Source of the DNA: Micromonospora sp045209745
GTDB taxonomy: Bacteria; Actinomycetota; Actinomycetes; Mycobacteriales; Micromonosporaceae
Direction: 5' to 3'
Assembly: GCF_045209745.1 (NCBI RefSeq)
Contig: NZ_CP109273.1
Span: 1 to 64,000, forward strand
Length of the DNA: 64,000 bases
Shown here: piece after piece, positions 1 through 9,292 of the stretch
Numbering within the stretch: the stretch's first letter is position 1
Layout of the letters: each line of letters starts with the position of its first letter
Position numbers and translations under genes: made by a program
The notes under the pieces: model-generated
The model's input: only the letters and a program-made list of their open reading frames with translations
What the model was told of the DNA's origin: nothing
Database searches by the model: none

Positions 1-56
1 CCCGTTTTCATGGAGCTTCGTAATCATGGTCTGATGGCCATGGGGAGGAAGTTTCT

Positions 57-368
57 GTGGCGGCACCGAAGAAGTACCCCGATGAGCTGCGTCAGCGCGC
101 TGTGCGTTTGTACCGCGAGTCGGACCCGAAGCCGGTGATCCGGCGCCTGGCTGAGCAGCTGGGTGTGCATCATGAGGCGTTGCGGAACTGGATCCGGCAG
201 GCCGAGGCCGACGCGGGTGAGCGGGAGGATCGGCCCAGCAGCGACATGGTGGCCGAGAACCGCCGGCTGCTGAAGGAGAACGCGGAGCTACGCCGGGCGA
301 ATGAGATCTTGAAGGCCGCGAGCGCGTATTTCGCGGCGGAGCTCGACCCGACCCGGCGACGGTCATGA
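57..368 (+). CDS. IS3-family transposase OrfA (helix-turn-helix subunit)
   Basis: This 103-residue protein has the OrfA layout: a basic N-terminal helix-turn-helix (about residues 8-50, with IRRLAEQLGVHHEALRNWIR as the recognition region) followed by a leucine-zipper-like coiled coil (about 65-90, ENRRLLKENAELRRANEILK). In IS3 elements OrfA binds the inverted repeats. OrfA and OrfB are joined in the active transposase by programmed frameshifting or coupled translation. The start is GTG with GGGGAGGAAG a few bases upstream. Its stop overlaps the OrfB ATG as ATGA. No slippery A-rich heptamer is visible at the junction, so coupling rather than frameshifting seems likely here. Confidence 0.9.
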   Translation: MAAPKKYPDELRQRAVRLYRESDPKPVIRRLAEQLGVHHEALRNWIRQAEADAGEREDRPSSDMVAENRRLLKENAELRRANEILKAASAYFAAELDPTRRRS

Positions 369-1291
369 GGTTCGTCCATGAACATCGTGACCAGTTCGCG
401 GTCGCGCTCCTGCTACGGGTCCTGAACATCGGCGCGTCGACCTACTACGCGTGGGTCAAGCAGGCCGAACAGCTCTGCGACCGCGACGTGGTCGACCTGG
501 GCCTGCTCTCCAACATCCACGAGATCTGGACTACTTCCGGGCACACCTACGGCGCGGACCGGGTGCACCGGCAGTTACGCCGTGACGGCATCCACGTCGG
601 CCGCAAGCGGGTGGAGCGGCTGATGGCCGCCCAGGGTTGGCAGGGAGCGTTCCTGCGTCGAGGCTGGCGCGGCGGCTCCACCCGTCAGGACCCACGGCAC
701 ACGCCGGCACCGGATCTGGTCAACCGGCAGTTCACCGCGACCGGCCCGAACCGGCTGTGGGTCGCCGACGCCACCCGCATCCCCTGCGGTCAGGGCGTGT
801 TCTGGCTGGCCGCGGTCCGCGATGTGTTCTCCCGCCGGATCGTCGGCTGGAAGACCTCCGACCGCTGCGACACCGACCTGATCCTCGCCGCCCTCGAATA
901 CGGCATCTGGTCGCGCGACGTCCGCGACGGTCAGCTGATCCACCACAGCGACCGCGGGTCGAACTACACGTCCTTCCGGTTCGCGCAACGCTTACAGGAC
1001 AACGGAATCCTGCCCTCGATGGGCTCCGTCGGCGACTCCTACGACAACGCGCTGATGGAGAACTTCTGGTCAACGCTGAAGATCGAACTCGTCTACCGCA
1101 CAAGCTGGCGGACCCGCGACGAGGCCGAGAACGCGATCTTCGCCTACATCGACGGGTGGTACAACACCCGCCGCATCCAGAAAGAACTGGGCGACCTCAG
1201 CCCCGACGAGTATGAGACCGCCTGGCACCACCAACAGACCAACCTGACCGAGCCAGATAGCGTCATCCCTGCACCGACCGGCAGCAGGTAA
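365..1291 (+). CDS. IS3-family transposase OrfB (DDE integrase domain)
   Basis: This 308-residue rve-type transposase catalyses cut-and-paste of the element. The N-terminal HTH_21 region (about 40-95, including SGHTYGADRVHRQLRRDG) is followed by the RNase H-like fold. The catalytic triad is visible as D135 (WVADATRI), D196 (HHSDRGS) and E232 (ALMENFWSTLK). The last two are 35 residues apart, the D(35)E spacing of the IS3 family. The frame is full length and uninterrupted. The gene lies about 27 bp from the right inverted repeat. Confidence 0.93.
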   Translation: MRFVHEHRDQFAVALLLRVLNIGASTYYAWVKQAEQLCDRDVVDLGLLSNIHEIWTTSGHTYGADRVHRQLRRDGIHVGRKRVERLMAAQGWQGAFLRRGWRGGSTRQDPRHTPAPDLVNRQFTATGPNRLWVADATRIPCGQGVFWLAAVRDVFSRRIVGWKTSDRCDTDLILAALEYGIWSRDVRDGQLIHHSDRGSNYTSFRFAQRLQDNGILPSMGSVGDSYDNALMENFWSTLKIELVYRTSWRTRDEAENAIFAYIDGWYNTRRIQKELGDLSPDEYETAWHHQQTNLTEPDSVIPAPTGSR

Positions 1292-1560
1292 CCACCGCTC
1301 CATCAAAGCGGGGGAAGCTCAGGTTCCACTTCAGTCCCTCCGGTCCGCAGCCAAACCATGCTACTGCCGAAGCGGAGTCGCAGGTCCAGCACCACCCGAC
1401 ATTGCAAGCACTTTGGGTGAGTACCCCCGTGCACAGCGCCGTCACGCTGAACCGCGCAGACTGATCACCCGAACGCCCCAGCCGCACCCGGCTCCGGTCG
1501 CCCGCGCATTGCTCAAGTGCACGCCAATCGACAGTTGCAGGTGGTCTCGTGGTAGCAGCC

Positions 1561-2406
1561 TCATCGCCTGGCGGCCGGCTGAACGATGTCCGGGCCGCCG
1601 GTGTGCGGCGTCGGGAGGTAGCCAGGGTAGGGCTGCGGCAGTGCCGCCACGCAGGCCGCGGAGCATGCGTTTACCAGCAACGGCAACACGTCGGTGGCGA
1701 CCAAGCCGGAGATCCAGACTTGGCGAAGCTCACCGTCAACCGGCCCATCGCAGACGCTGCAGGTTCGCACCGCATCGCAGCCCCACACGCCTGGGTCCAG
1801 CGCGGCGAACTCCGCCTCTACCGCACGGGTCGCTGCCCGCAGCCGCGGAAAAGGCGGACGGAACTTGAAGTTGCCATAAAGGACGCGCGTGCTCACCGTG
1901 CTGTCGGCTAATTTCGTGCACTTGGTCAGCTCATACGGATACCAATGCAGCCGGTGGGAGGTGTACGGCTCGAAGACCTCAAGGCTGGTCATTGACCCAA
2001 TCTCGGGCGGGATGCGAACCAGATTCGTGCCGTAGAGCACCAGACGTTTGACGGCGGTCAGCTTCGCGATCGTCGCCGGTAGCGTGACGATCTGCCGCCG
2101 CTCAGGCGCAGTCAGCTCCACGAACGGCTTGAACACCGTCCGCCCATCCGCTGCGGCCTCGTCGATCAGCGCCAGCAGATGCCGCCAACCTGCCGCCTCG
2201 GTGTCCTGACGGTCCGCATGGAAGACGACGTTGTTTGGCCGGGTCGCGACCGAGTGGCCGACGCAGCGGCAGTGGTCGCGGGCCGGACCGCCTGCATTGG
2301 GTCCGACCGCATCCGCAAAGCGATTGGGAACCAGATGCGGCGTGATCTCGTTCGCGTCCACGCCGAGGACCCTATCGGCACCCATCGGCGACGTGCGCGC
2401 TGTCAT
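1561..2406 (-). CDS. leucine-rich-repeat protein with C-terminal Cys cluster
   Basis: Up to 281 residues; the true start may be internal, since similarity to the family seems to begin around residue 40-60. The middle carries leucine-rich-repeat segments (VTLPATIAKLTAVKRLVLYG, then LVRIPPEIGSMTSLEVFEPY). The C-terminus has two pairs of cysteines (TCSVCDGP and NACSAAC) that could bind zinc. Proteins with this mix of LRR and Cys motifs are scattered through actinomycete genomes without assigned function. They are probably cytosolic and may mediate protein-protein contacts. No signal peptide or membrane segment is visible. It stands alone, facing the IS3 element, and no operon partner is evident. 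Confidence 0.72.
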   Translation of the reverse strand: MTARTSPMGADRVLGVDANEITPHLVPNRFADAVGPNAGGPARDHCRCVGHSVATRPNNVVFHADRQDTEAAGWRHLLALIDEAAADGRTVFKPFVELTAPERRQIVTLPATIAKLTAVKRLVLYGTNLVRIPPEIGSMTSLEVFEPYTSHRLHWYPYELTKCTKLADSTVSTRVLYGNFKFRPPFPRLRAATRAVEAEFAALDPGVWGCDAVRTCSVCDGPVDGELRQVWISGLVATDVLPLLVNACSAACVAALPQPYPGYLPTPHTGGPDIVQPAARR

Positions 2407-2564
2407 CGGCTACTCCAGAAAGCGCGACGTGCTCGTGGCTGGGAAGCTCATGCTGTCGGATGCGAACCACCAGGTCGACGGCCCGGCCAGTACCGAGCCG
2501 GCGTCCCCGGTGGCACGGTCATGATCTGCGCAGCCTGATCCGCTGGGAGATGAAGAAGTAGGCG

Positions 2565-3356
2565 CTACCGGGAGCCGCCGTGCACGAAGGGCTGCACAGT
2601 CCAGGAGTGAGCGGCGGCCGCCGGCACCGGGCCGACGGCGAGAACCCACTCGTCGCCGAGCGTGCCGATAACGAGGTCGCCGTTCTCGAACCGCAGCACA
2701 AGACCAGCGCAAACCTCGTCAACGTCCTGACCGACGATCACAGCGCCATCGGTGAGCCGGGCGCCGACGAACCCGGACAGCACGTCCGGACGCCGCGCCG
2801 GGCCGACCCTCGTCTCTCCGGACTCGTCCATCTCGTAGGAACGATAGGGATTCTCCTTCGCGAGCAGTAGTTGGTCACCGCGACCGTGCAAACCGACCGG
2901 CATCGCGTATTCGAAGAACAGCCAAGCGTGCAGCAAACTCTCGGCGTCCGGTTCACGCCGTCCCTCACACCAGTACCGGGCCTCCGTCACGGCCTCGAGC
3001 CGTCGGCCCACCATGCTCTTCAGCCACGACGCGACCATCACGGGATCGCTGAAACCCACGTACGGCACCGGATACCCCACGCGCAGCGCCAGCCACACGG
3101 CGAGGGCAGTGGCCTCGTAGACATCGCCCACCCCGGTATCTACCTCGGTGACGACCACGTCGGTCACGTTCACCTTCGCCGCCGCGGCGAGTCCACGCAG
3201 AGCCCACCGAGCGCCCAGCTCAGCCTCCCGCCGGTGCTCGTCGACCACGACGGCGCTCACCTCAACGTCGGACCGGCTCGACGCTGCGACCTCGACGGTG
3301 ACCTGAGCGAATCGCGAGGAGCGATTCGTCTGCCGCAGCAGGCGGAAGGTCGTCAC
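2565..3356 (-). CDS. hypothetical protein
   Basis: A GTG start at 3356 gives 263 residues; the longer frame adds an Arg/Cys-rich stretch unlike the rest and overlaps the divergent region. The N-terminal half contains a stretch around TEVDTGVGDVYEATALAVWL that loosely recalls domain IV of elongation factor G. The C-terminal half is beta-rich and ends WTVQPFVHGGSR. I do not recognise the family. It sits divergently from a SUKH-type gene, a class often found with polymorphic toxins, so a role in toxin immunity is possible but unsupported. Confidence 0.6.
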   Translation of the reverse strand: MTTFRLLRQTNRSSRFAQVTVEVAASSRSDVEVSAVVVDEHRREAELGARWALRGLAAAAKVNVTDVVVTEVDTGVGDVYEATALAVWLALRVGYPVPYVGFSDPVMVASWLKSMVGRRLEAVTEARYWCEGRREPDAESLLHAWLFFEYAMPVGLHGRGDQLLLAKENPYRSYEMDESGETRVGPARRPDVLSGFVGARLTDGAVIVGQDVDEVCAGLVLRFENGDLVIGTLGDEWVLAVGPVPAAAAHSWTVQPFVHGGSR

Positions 3357-3557
3357 GGCTCTGATGGTTCCAGGCAAGCTACGCCCTCGGCAGGTCGGGG
3401 CCGAGCACACCGACCGGACTGACGATCGGTGGACGCAGCCCCCAGCGGACGCCAGCCATCCCCGGGGCAGACAGTCGGGCGCGCCACGAAGAACAACGTT
3501 CCGACAGCGAAGCTCGGGTTGCTCCTGCAACCGACGTTAAGCGACTACCGTCAGCGC

Positions 3558-4052
3558 GTGCTCGACCCCACGATCATCTTCGACACCTCCGATCCGCTGG
3601 AAAGCCCGCTCACCGACGAGGTTCTACGGGAGGTGGAAGCGCAACTCGGGCGCAAACTACCCGCCGCGTACGTCGACCTAGCCCGGCAACACAACGGCGG
3701 ACTGTTGGCTCGTAACGCCCACCCCTCGCCCAGCCGAACCTCCTGGTCCGCAAACTACGTGGCGGTGTACACACTGGCGGCGATCGGCCGGACCGCTCCC
3801 TTCAGCCTGTGCGGCGAGCTCGGGAACGCGTTCTGGATAACGGAGTGGGGCTACCCCGACATCGGCATCTACATCGCCGACTGCCCCTCAGCGGGCCACG
3901 ACATGATCGCCCTCGACTACCGATCCCCAGGCGCACCGACGGTCGTGCACGTCGACCAGGAATGGAACTACCAGATCACCGTCCTCGCCCCCGACTTCGA
4001 GACGTTCCTGGACGGCCTCGTCGACGAAACCAACTTTGACGGGGACGATTGA
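3558..4052 (+). CDS. SMI1/KNR4 (SUKH) family protein
   Basis: 164 residues from a GTG at 3558; a longer frame exists but its first 43 residues are low-complexity. The SUKH fold signature is clear: LTDEVLREVEAQLGRKLPAA followed by YVDLARQHNGG, then a beta-rich middle (GNAFWITEWGYPDIGIYIAD) and an acidic C-terminus. SUKH proteins act mostly as cytosolic immunity proteins against polymorphic toxins. No toxin gene is recognisable nearby, so this may be an orphan immunity gene. It ends just before a repeated intergenic block. Confidence 0.75.
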   Translation: MLDPTIIFDTSDPLESPLTDEVLREVEAQLGRKLPAAYVDLARQHNGGLLARNAHPSPSRTSWSANYVAVYTLAAIGRTAPFSLCGELGNAFWITEWGYPDIGIYIADCPSAGHDMIALDYRSPGAPTVVHVDQEWNYQITVLAPDFETFLDGLVDETNFDGDD

Positions 4053-4104
4053 TCGACCGCTCGGCACCTACCCAGCGATCCAGAGTGCAAAGTCTGAGCC
4101 CGTC

Positions 4105-4712
4105 ACTGACGCCTTCGGATCCGCCGAAGAGTTCACCAGCTTGAAGCGCCTGTTCAGGGCGTTGCCCGTGGGATCGGTGTCTCAGATGACGGACCCGCAG
4201 CGGACCTCAGCCCGCCCACCCGCAACACTCGACGTCGATATACAGCACCTGCAGGCGCGGCGTTAGGCAACCCGAGACGCGGGCCGGTACCAGCCACCCT
4301 GGGAGCAGCGCCGCCTGACCACTTCGCCCTTCACTGGGAGGTCACGCCGCACCGCTCGATCTCCATCACCGCAGGTCAAAGCCCTCGTCTCTGTCCGGCG
4401 TCGGTGAGCACTTCGGGCGCGGAGACCTCTTCGCCAACCTGCACCCAATCTGCTCCCACATGCAAGGCCGAGCTAGCCAACGGCTCCTTACCGTCTTGAC
4501 GTGCGTACACTCCCCGCCAGGCGACATAGAGCGTCGTCGACTGCATCGCAAAACCGCGGAGCACTCCGCGGTGAAACAGGACGCCGCACCCGCTCTGACC
4601 TGGGCAAACGTGGAGCCGCAGGCAGGGGTGGGTGCAATTGAGGGCCATTCGACGCCGTTGGGCTCAGTTCAAGGCCGTTCAGGGCACCCGGCTGCTCCCA
4701 ACCTGCTCCCCC
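4105..4712. repeat. intergenic repeat module 1 (elements A and B)
   Basis: First of three related intergenic blocks. Element A (about 4105-4185) has CTTCGGATCCGCCGAAGAG, a short stem-loop, then GTGGGATCGGTGTCTC. Element B (4334-4712) opens with CACTGGGAGGTCACGCCGC, contains the palindrome CGCGGAGCACTCCGCG (about 4555-4570) and ends with CTGCTCCCAACCTGCTCCC. Over most of 4334-4712 it is nearly identical to 7993-8385. No convincing open reading frame is shared by the copies, so these look like non-coding repeats. Confidence 0.8.
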
Positions 4713-4884
4713 AAACGGGCTCGTACCGGACCGGTGACCGTCGACTGATCGTGAGCTGGCACCCCTGCGCCTTGCTGTTAACAGCGGCGGCTTCCGCGGC
4801 CACATTGGTCGCTTGGAAGCACCGTCACGGACGCGGTGCCCTATCTGCGGCAGATCCCTGCGCGGCCGGTCGATCGGCGTCGTC

Positions 4885-5559
4885 TCAGTGGTCGAGCCAT
4901 TGACGTACTGCCGCGAGGTCGATGTCGGTCTGTCCGCGGCCGAGCCAGGTGGCGACGCACGCTTCGTTGCCTTCGGCATCGGCCAGGACCCACCACTTCG
5001 GCGCGTGTTCATCAGAGATGAGGCGGCCGCCGGCAGCCAGGGCTGCCGCGATGCGGGCTTCGGCTTGGTCGTGCGGAACCGCGACATCGAGGTGTATGCG
5101 GTTGCGTTGTGGGCGCACCGCGTCCATCTGCTGCAACCCGAGGCCCGGGCCTCGGCGCGACGGGTCAGCCAGGTAGTCGTCTTCGATTTGGCAATAACCA
5201 AGCACCGCCTGCCAGAACGGCAGCACGTCCGCGCAGACGAATGCGTCGAGGGTGACGTTGATAAGTTGAAGGGCGGTCGGATCGCCAGCGATGTCCAATT
5301 CCTTGGCGGCGGCCGAGATCCGCCGGGCCAGCGCGATGTCGCGCCGGGACAGGGACACTGTGACGCCGGCGTGGCGCAGGTCGACGTTGAGGTACTGCTG
5401 CTCGTCGCTGTCGGCGAGCCGGCCAATCTCATCGACGAGTGCAATGCCCTTGTTTAGCGAGCCGGTCCGAAAGTAGGCCGAGACCACGTGGTAGAGGGAG
5501 CGCCAGTCCTCGACACCGTCGGCCGCGTGGAACTGCCCCGCGGTGATCTGCACGGTCAT
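4885..5559 (-). CDS. VOC-family protein with pterin-dehydratase-like N-terminus
   Basis: 224 residues from ATG 5559, where the sequence becomes protein-like (MTVQITAGQFHAADGVEDWR). Residues about 1-100 resemble pterin-4a-carbinolamine dehydratase-type domains (SLSRRDIALARRISAAAKEL). Residues about 105-224 are a glyoxalase/VOC domain (RIHLDVAVPHDQAEARIAAA, then WWVLADAEGNEACVATW). Such fusions are common in actinomycetes and have no established substrate. The protein is cytosolic and monocistronic. Related intergenic blocks lie on both sides of it. The two-domain assignment is from motif resemblance only. Confidence 0.72.
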   Translation of the reverse strand: MTVQITAGQFHAADGVEDWRSLYHVVSAYFRTGSLNKGIALVDEIGRLADSDEQQYLNVDLRHAGVTVSLSRRDIALARRISAAAKELDIAGDPTALQLINVTLDAFVCADVLPFWQAVLGYCQIEDDYLADPSRRGPGLGLQQMDAVRPQRNRIHLDVAVPHDQAEARIAAALAAGGRLISDEHAPKWWVLADAEGNEACVATWLGRGQTDIDLAAVRQWLDH

Positions 5560-5719
5560 GCTGGCGAACCTAACATCGGCAGCGCGACGGACGCTAACAC
5601 CGTGGCTCTCACACTCGCTGGCACGGACGTCTGCATCTCCGAACCAGATCGGGAAGCGCAAGGATCAGGTGCACCCTCGTCGTCATGAACGGACGTCACC
5701 CGTCCAACAAGCGGAGCCA

Positions 5720-6030
5720 CCCGTGTTGACACCTTCGGGGACGCCGAAGAGGTCGCCACAGAGGATGCGCTGGTCGCGGCACCGCGAGTGGGATCGGCGT
5801 CTCGGCTAACGGGACCAGCTACTGGTCCGGCACGGCGGAACTGCGCGACCGGACATCGATGTACAACAGAACGGCCACTACTCTCCTGCCAGGAAACATG
5901 GAGGACCATCCACCGCAGCCCAAAACTGCGGAACACTCCGTGGGAACCAGGACGCCGCGCCCACTGCGACCTGGGCGAACGTGGAGCCGCAGGCGAGGGT
6001 GGGTGCAGTTGAGCGACGTTCGATGCCGTA
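5720..6030. repeat. intergenic repeat module 2 (elements A and partial B)
   Basis: Second copy. Element A (about 5725-5810) has CCTTCGGGGACGCCGAAGAG and GTGGGATCGGCGTCTC. A shortened element B (about 5925-6030) has GCGGAACACTCCG, GTGGAGCCGCAGG, GGGTGGGTGCAGTTGAGCG and CGTTCGATGCCG. The 5' 220 bp of B and its CTGCTCCC tail are absent. It lies between the 3' end of the Nudix-like gene and the 5' side of the VOC gene, the same relative place as modules 1 and 3. Confidence 0.72.
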
Positions 6031-6034
6031 CCCG

Positions 6035-7651
6035 CTACACCAGGTCGCGAGCGACTTGCGCGCCGAGCCACAGCGCCGCGGCGGCATGAGGGACGGTGTT
6101 GAGCGGAGTGAGCCGCTGCCTGCCGGTGAGCGCGAACTGATCGTCGAGTTCAACGCGGATCGAGTTCAGCCTTTTGCCGTGGACATCGTCGCGGTCGTCC
6201 TCAAACTCCCAGTTCAGGTTGAACCCGTGCCGGCGGCACTTGCGCTCCGCTCCGCTCACCAGCTCATCGAACCAGCCGGGCTGCCGAACCAGCACGAGTA
6301 CGTACACCTCGGGGCGGAGGGTCAGCAGTGGCACCGAGATGCCGGTATACCTGATCTCGACCGCCGGTCGTTCCCCGAGGGGCCCGGGCTGAGTCGCGTT
6401 GAGCAGGTGCTGGATCGGCCAGATGCTGCCGAGTGCATCGCGAAGGTTCCGGCTGTCGAAGGTCAAGTCGTCGTACCCGAACAGCTCCTCGGCGAACTCG
6501 CGAAGGAAAGCTCGTTTCACTGAATACTCCGACCGCTCGCTGCCGTACCGGGAGCTGGTCGGCGCAAGGATTCCGGAGGGAAAGACATGCTGGAAGCCCG
6601 GATGCGTCTTGACATCCCCGGACCTCCGGCTCAACAGCGCGCTGTACCCGTGCTGTTCTTTCACGATGACTACTGCCGCCACCGACAAGGCAGCCGCTCG
6701 GTGGGCACCGTTGAAGAGCTCGTTTCCGCCAGCCTGTTCTCGCAGCCAGGCACGTCGCGGGAAGTCGCTCAACGACCACACGGCATCCGGTCGGCGACTC
6801 ACGACGTTGATGAACTCGCGTTCGAGCATTTCCGAGGTGGCCACCGATTGGAAGTAGGTGCCGTAGCGAGCATGAATACGGACTCTGCCGGGCCTGTGGC
6901 GCTCGATCTTGTCGAGCGCGAACGTCTCCGCGTTGAACCGCCGGACTTCATCGCGCCGCCAGTAGGTGCGGCGGAACTCCGCCCTGCCGCGGTGGTCGAG
7001 ACCACGACCTTCCGCGTCGTACCGGCGCCTGTCAGGCCGGGAGTGATCGGTTATGTCGCCAATCGCCGAGTCGAGGTCGCCTCTGAGCTCGGGTGCCGCG
7101 ATCTCGGCCCAGATCGGGAAGGTGACGCCGCCCAGCGACACCAACGGGGTTTCGGGGTACAGCCTCCGCAGTGTTCCTTCCCAGCCGGCTGCGTGGAAGA
7201 CCTTCCTGATGCGGCTGTCTGATATGGAGTGCCGCTTGCTTTCCAACTCGGCGAGCGTCCGCAGCGGCCACGGCCCAGGCTGGTGAGGCGCTGTACGCAC
7301 ATGGAGCCCTTGATGTGGCACCTCACAAGTACAACCATCGGACCGGCGCCCTGCGGAGTCTTCAGCGATCGTCATTGGAACTGCGGCCGACCCGTCGCGG
7401 CGAGAACGCGCCTCCACCGCCGCCACCACCACAAGCAGTAACAGGAAGACGCCCAGCACCACGAGCAGCCACCGCTCACCGGGCACGTCGACGCGGTTGG
7501 TGACCAGATTGCCAGCCAGCCCGAGCATCGCGGTCGCAACTGCGGCAACCACTGCCTGAGCCGCTCCGCGCGTGCGTCTGTCTCGCCGATCCATCCCAGC
7601 CCCTGCAATCGCGGCCCCGGAGGTGATGGCAAGTGTCAGGGCCATCCGCAC
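6035..7651 (-). CDS. two-TM membrane protein with Nudix-like domain
   Basis: 538 residues. Two hydrophobic segments lie near the N-terminus (about 28-50 and 61-80), followed by an Arg-rich stop-transfer stretch, so the bulk is probably cytosolic. The C-terminal part contains a Nudix-box-like stretch: a glycine at 360, then KRAFLREFAEELFGYDD (380-396), matching the RExxxEE core with a longer spacer than the classic box. Nudix enzymes cleave nucleoside diphosphates linked to other groups. Membrane-tethered versions occur in bacterial conflict systems that use nucleotide signals. The exact reaction cannot be read from sequence, and the central region (140-330) is unassigned. The start could be M20 (GMDRRDRRTR). 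Confidence 0.68.
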   Translation of the reverse strand: MRMALTLAITSGAAIAGAGMDRRDRRTRGAAQAVVAAVATAMLGLAGNLVTNRVDVPGERWLLVVLGVFLLLLVVVAAVEARSRRDGSAAVPMTIAEDSAGRRSDGCTCEVPHQGLHVRTAPHQPGPWPLRTLAELESKRHSISDSRIRKVFHAAGWEGTLRRLYPETPLVSLGGVTFPIWAEIAAPELRGDLDSAIGDITDHSRPDRRRYDAEGRGLDHRGRAEFRRTYWRRDEVRRFNAETFALDKIERHRPGRVRIHARYGTYFQSVATSEMLEREFINVVSRRPDAVWSLSDFPRRAWLREQAGGNELFNGAHRAAALSVAAVVIVKEQHGYSALLSRRSGDVKTHPGFQHVFPSGILAPTSSRYGSERSEYSVKRAFLREFAEELFGYDDLTFDSRNLRDALGSIWPIQHLLNATQPGPLGERPAVEIRYTGISVPLLTLRPEVYVLVLVRQPGWFDELVSGAERKCRRHGFNLNWEFEDDRDDVHGKRLNSIRVELDDQFALTGRQRLTPLNTVPHAAAALWLGAQVARDLV

Positions 7652-7764
7652 CGTCGAAAGCGCCGGTTGGCCATCTGCCGCAGCGCCCTGCCAAAGACTC
7701 TAGGGATTCGAGGTCCAAGTAACCTCCACCGGCCGGATGGCGTCACGTCGGCCAGAAAACCCGG

Positions 7765-8575
7765 TTACCTGACCCTTCGGGCTCGCCGAAGAGGTCACCG
7801 TTCAGGAAGCCCTGCTCAGAGTTTCGCCAGTGGGATTTGGGTCTCAGCTCGCGGGATCCGTACCGACGCCACCGCGACGACAGCCAGAGCCGTGCATCGA
7901 TGCGGGCTGGCCTCGTGATCGGCACCGGCAGGCCTCAGTTCAACAGCCGGCACCAGCCAGTCGGGAGGCCGGAGGCTTGACCTCTTCGGTATCCACTGGG
8001 AGGTCACGCCGCACCGCTCGATCTCCATCACCGCAAGTCAAAGCGCCTCGTCTCTGTCCGGCATCGGTGAGCACTTCGGGCGCGGAGACCTCTTCGCCAA
8101 CCTGCACCCAATCTGCCCCCAGATGCAAGGCCAGGCCAACCAACGGCTCCTTACCGCCTTGGCCTGCGCACACTCCCCTGCCAGGCGACATAGAGCCTTG
8201 TCGACCGCTACGCAGAACCGAGGAGCACTCCGCTGTGAAACAGGACGCCGCACTGACTCTGACCTGCGGGAACGTGGAGCCGCAGGCAGGGGTGGGTGCA
8301 GTTGAGCGCCGTTCGATGCCGTTGGACGCAGTTCAAGGCCGTTCAGGGCACCCCGCTGCTCCCAAACTGCTCCCCCCGAAGCGGGCTGTCACCGGTACTG
8401 CTGCGCAGAACCGCGGAGCACTCCGCGTGAAACAGGACACCGCACCGGCTCTGACTTGCGGCGACAGAACCTTGCAGGTCGTGATGGGTGCAGTTGTATG
8501 CCGCTCGGTGCGGTTAGGCGCTGTTCAATGCGGTTCAGTGCATCCGTCTGCTCCCCAGCCTGCTCCCCTAATATT
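7765..8575. repeat. intergenic repeat module 3 (element A, B and a second B)
   Basis: Third copy. Element A (about 7768-7850) has CCCTTCGGGCTCGCCGAAGAG and GTGGGATTTGGGTCTC. Element B (7993-8385) nearly duplicates 4334-4712. A second, more divergent B core follows at about 8403-8570, beginning CAGAACCGCGGAGCACTCCG and ending CTGCTCCCCAGCCTGCTCCC. B is thus tandemly duplicated here. From 8576 to 8878 nothing is recognisable until the next gene. Confidence 0.78.
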
Positions 8576-8878
8576 GGCACGACACCGCCGGCAGCCGTCA
8601 GCGAGCACGGTCAACTGATCAGCGCCTGACGCCCTTGGGCCGGGCCGGCCTCCTGCTTCGAGGTGCCGTCGCGACGCCGCGCAGGCTGAGGTGAGCGCGT
8701 CGGCCTCGTCTCGGGCGGCGTCCTGGTTCGGCAAAGCAGCTTGGAGGACCTCCTCCTTGATCTCACCGGCCGCGCCCCCCTATCGACTGACGCGCGGGAC
8801 GCGACCCGTTTGTCCGGCACGGCAATGGGTACCCGCCGGTCCAGCCGACAGGACGATTGGCAGAGGTAGGGCGTGACC

Positions 8879-9292
8879 ATGGCGGGAGACGAGCAGTACG
8901 AGCGGGGTCTTGAGGCGCTGCGACAGGCCGACGGCGGCGCCGCGCAGAGACTCCTGGAAGCCCTCGCCGACGTCTCGCCCGAGCTCAGCCGTCGCTCCGT
9001 CGCCTGGTCCTACGGGGATCTCTACGTCCGGCCCCAGCTCGCGCGCCGGGACCGGGAGCTGCTCACCCTCGGCATTCTGACCGGCCTCGGTGATGCCGGG
9101 GCCCAGCTAGAGGTGCACGTCAACGGGGCACTCAACGCGGGCCTGACGCCGTCGGAGATAGTCGAGGCGCTGCTGCAGGCGGTGGTCTACTGCGGCGTGC
9201 CGCGGGCCGTCAACGCCACGCTCGTCGCCAAGAAGGTCTTCGCAGAGCGCAACCTGCTACCTGTCCCGGCAAGCCCCACCCCGGCCGGCTGA
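8879..9292 (+). CDS. carboxymuconolactone decarboxylase family protein
   Basis: 137 residues from ATG 8879, chosen over GTG 8873 because AGAGGTAGGG sits about 9 bp upstream. The CMD/AhpD-like fold is recognised by RRDRELLTLGILTGLGDAG followed by AQLEVHVNGALNAGLTPSEI and VVYCGVPRAVNATLVAKKVF. This is the PcaC-like subgroup: the CxxC redox pair of AhpD is absent, which argues against peroxidase activity and for a decarboxylase or other small-molecule role. No aromatic-catabolism genes surround it, so the substrate is unknown. Confidence 0.85.
   Translation: MAGDEQYERGLEALRQADGGAAQRLLEALADVSPELSRRSVAWSYGDLYVRPQLARRDRELLTLGILTGLGDAGAQLEVHVNGALNAGLTPSEIVEALLQAVVYCGVPRAVNATLVAKKVFAERNLLPVPASPTPAG

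Larger units (their letters stand above)
1..1321 (+). mobile_element. IS3-family insertion sequence, left tip cut by the window edge
   Basis: Two overlapping transposase genes (57-368 and 365-1291) are bracketed by imperfect inverted repeats. The window begins with CCCGTTTTCATGGAGC. The complement of about 1295-1321 reads TGAGCTTCCCCCGC and then TTTGATGGAGC, so the arms match in the CCCG/TTT/ATGGAGC blocks. TGA...TCA ends are usual for the family, so the right end is probably 1321 and the first few bases of the left end lie outside the window. Target-site duplication cannot be checked. Both transposase frames are open, so the copy may still be active. Confidence 0.85.
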
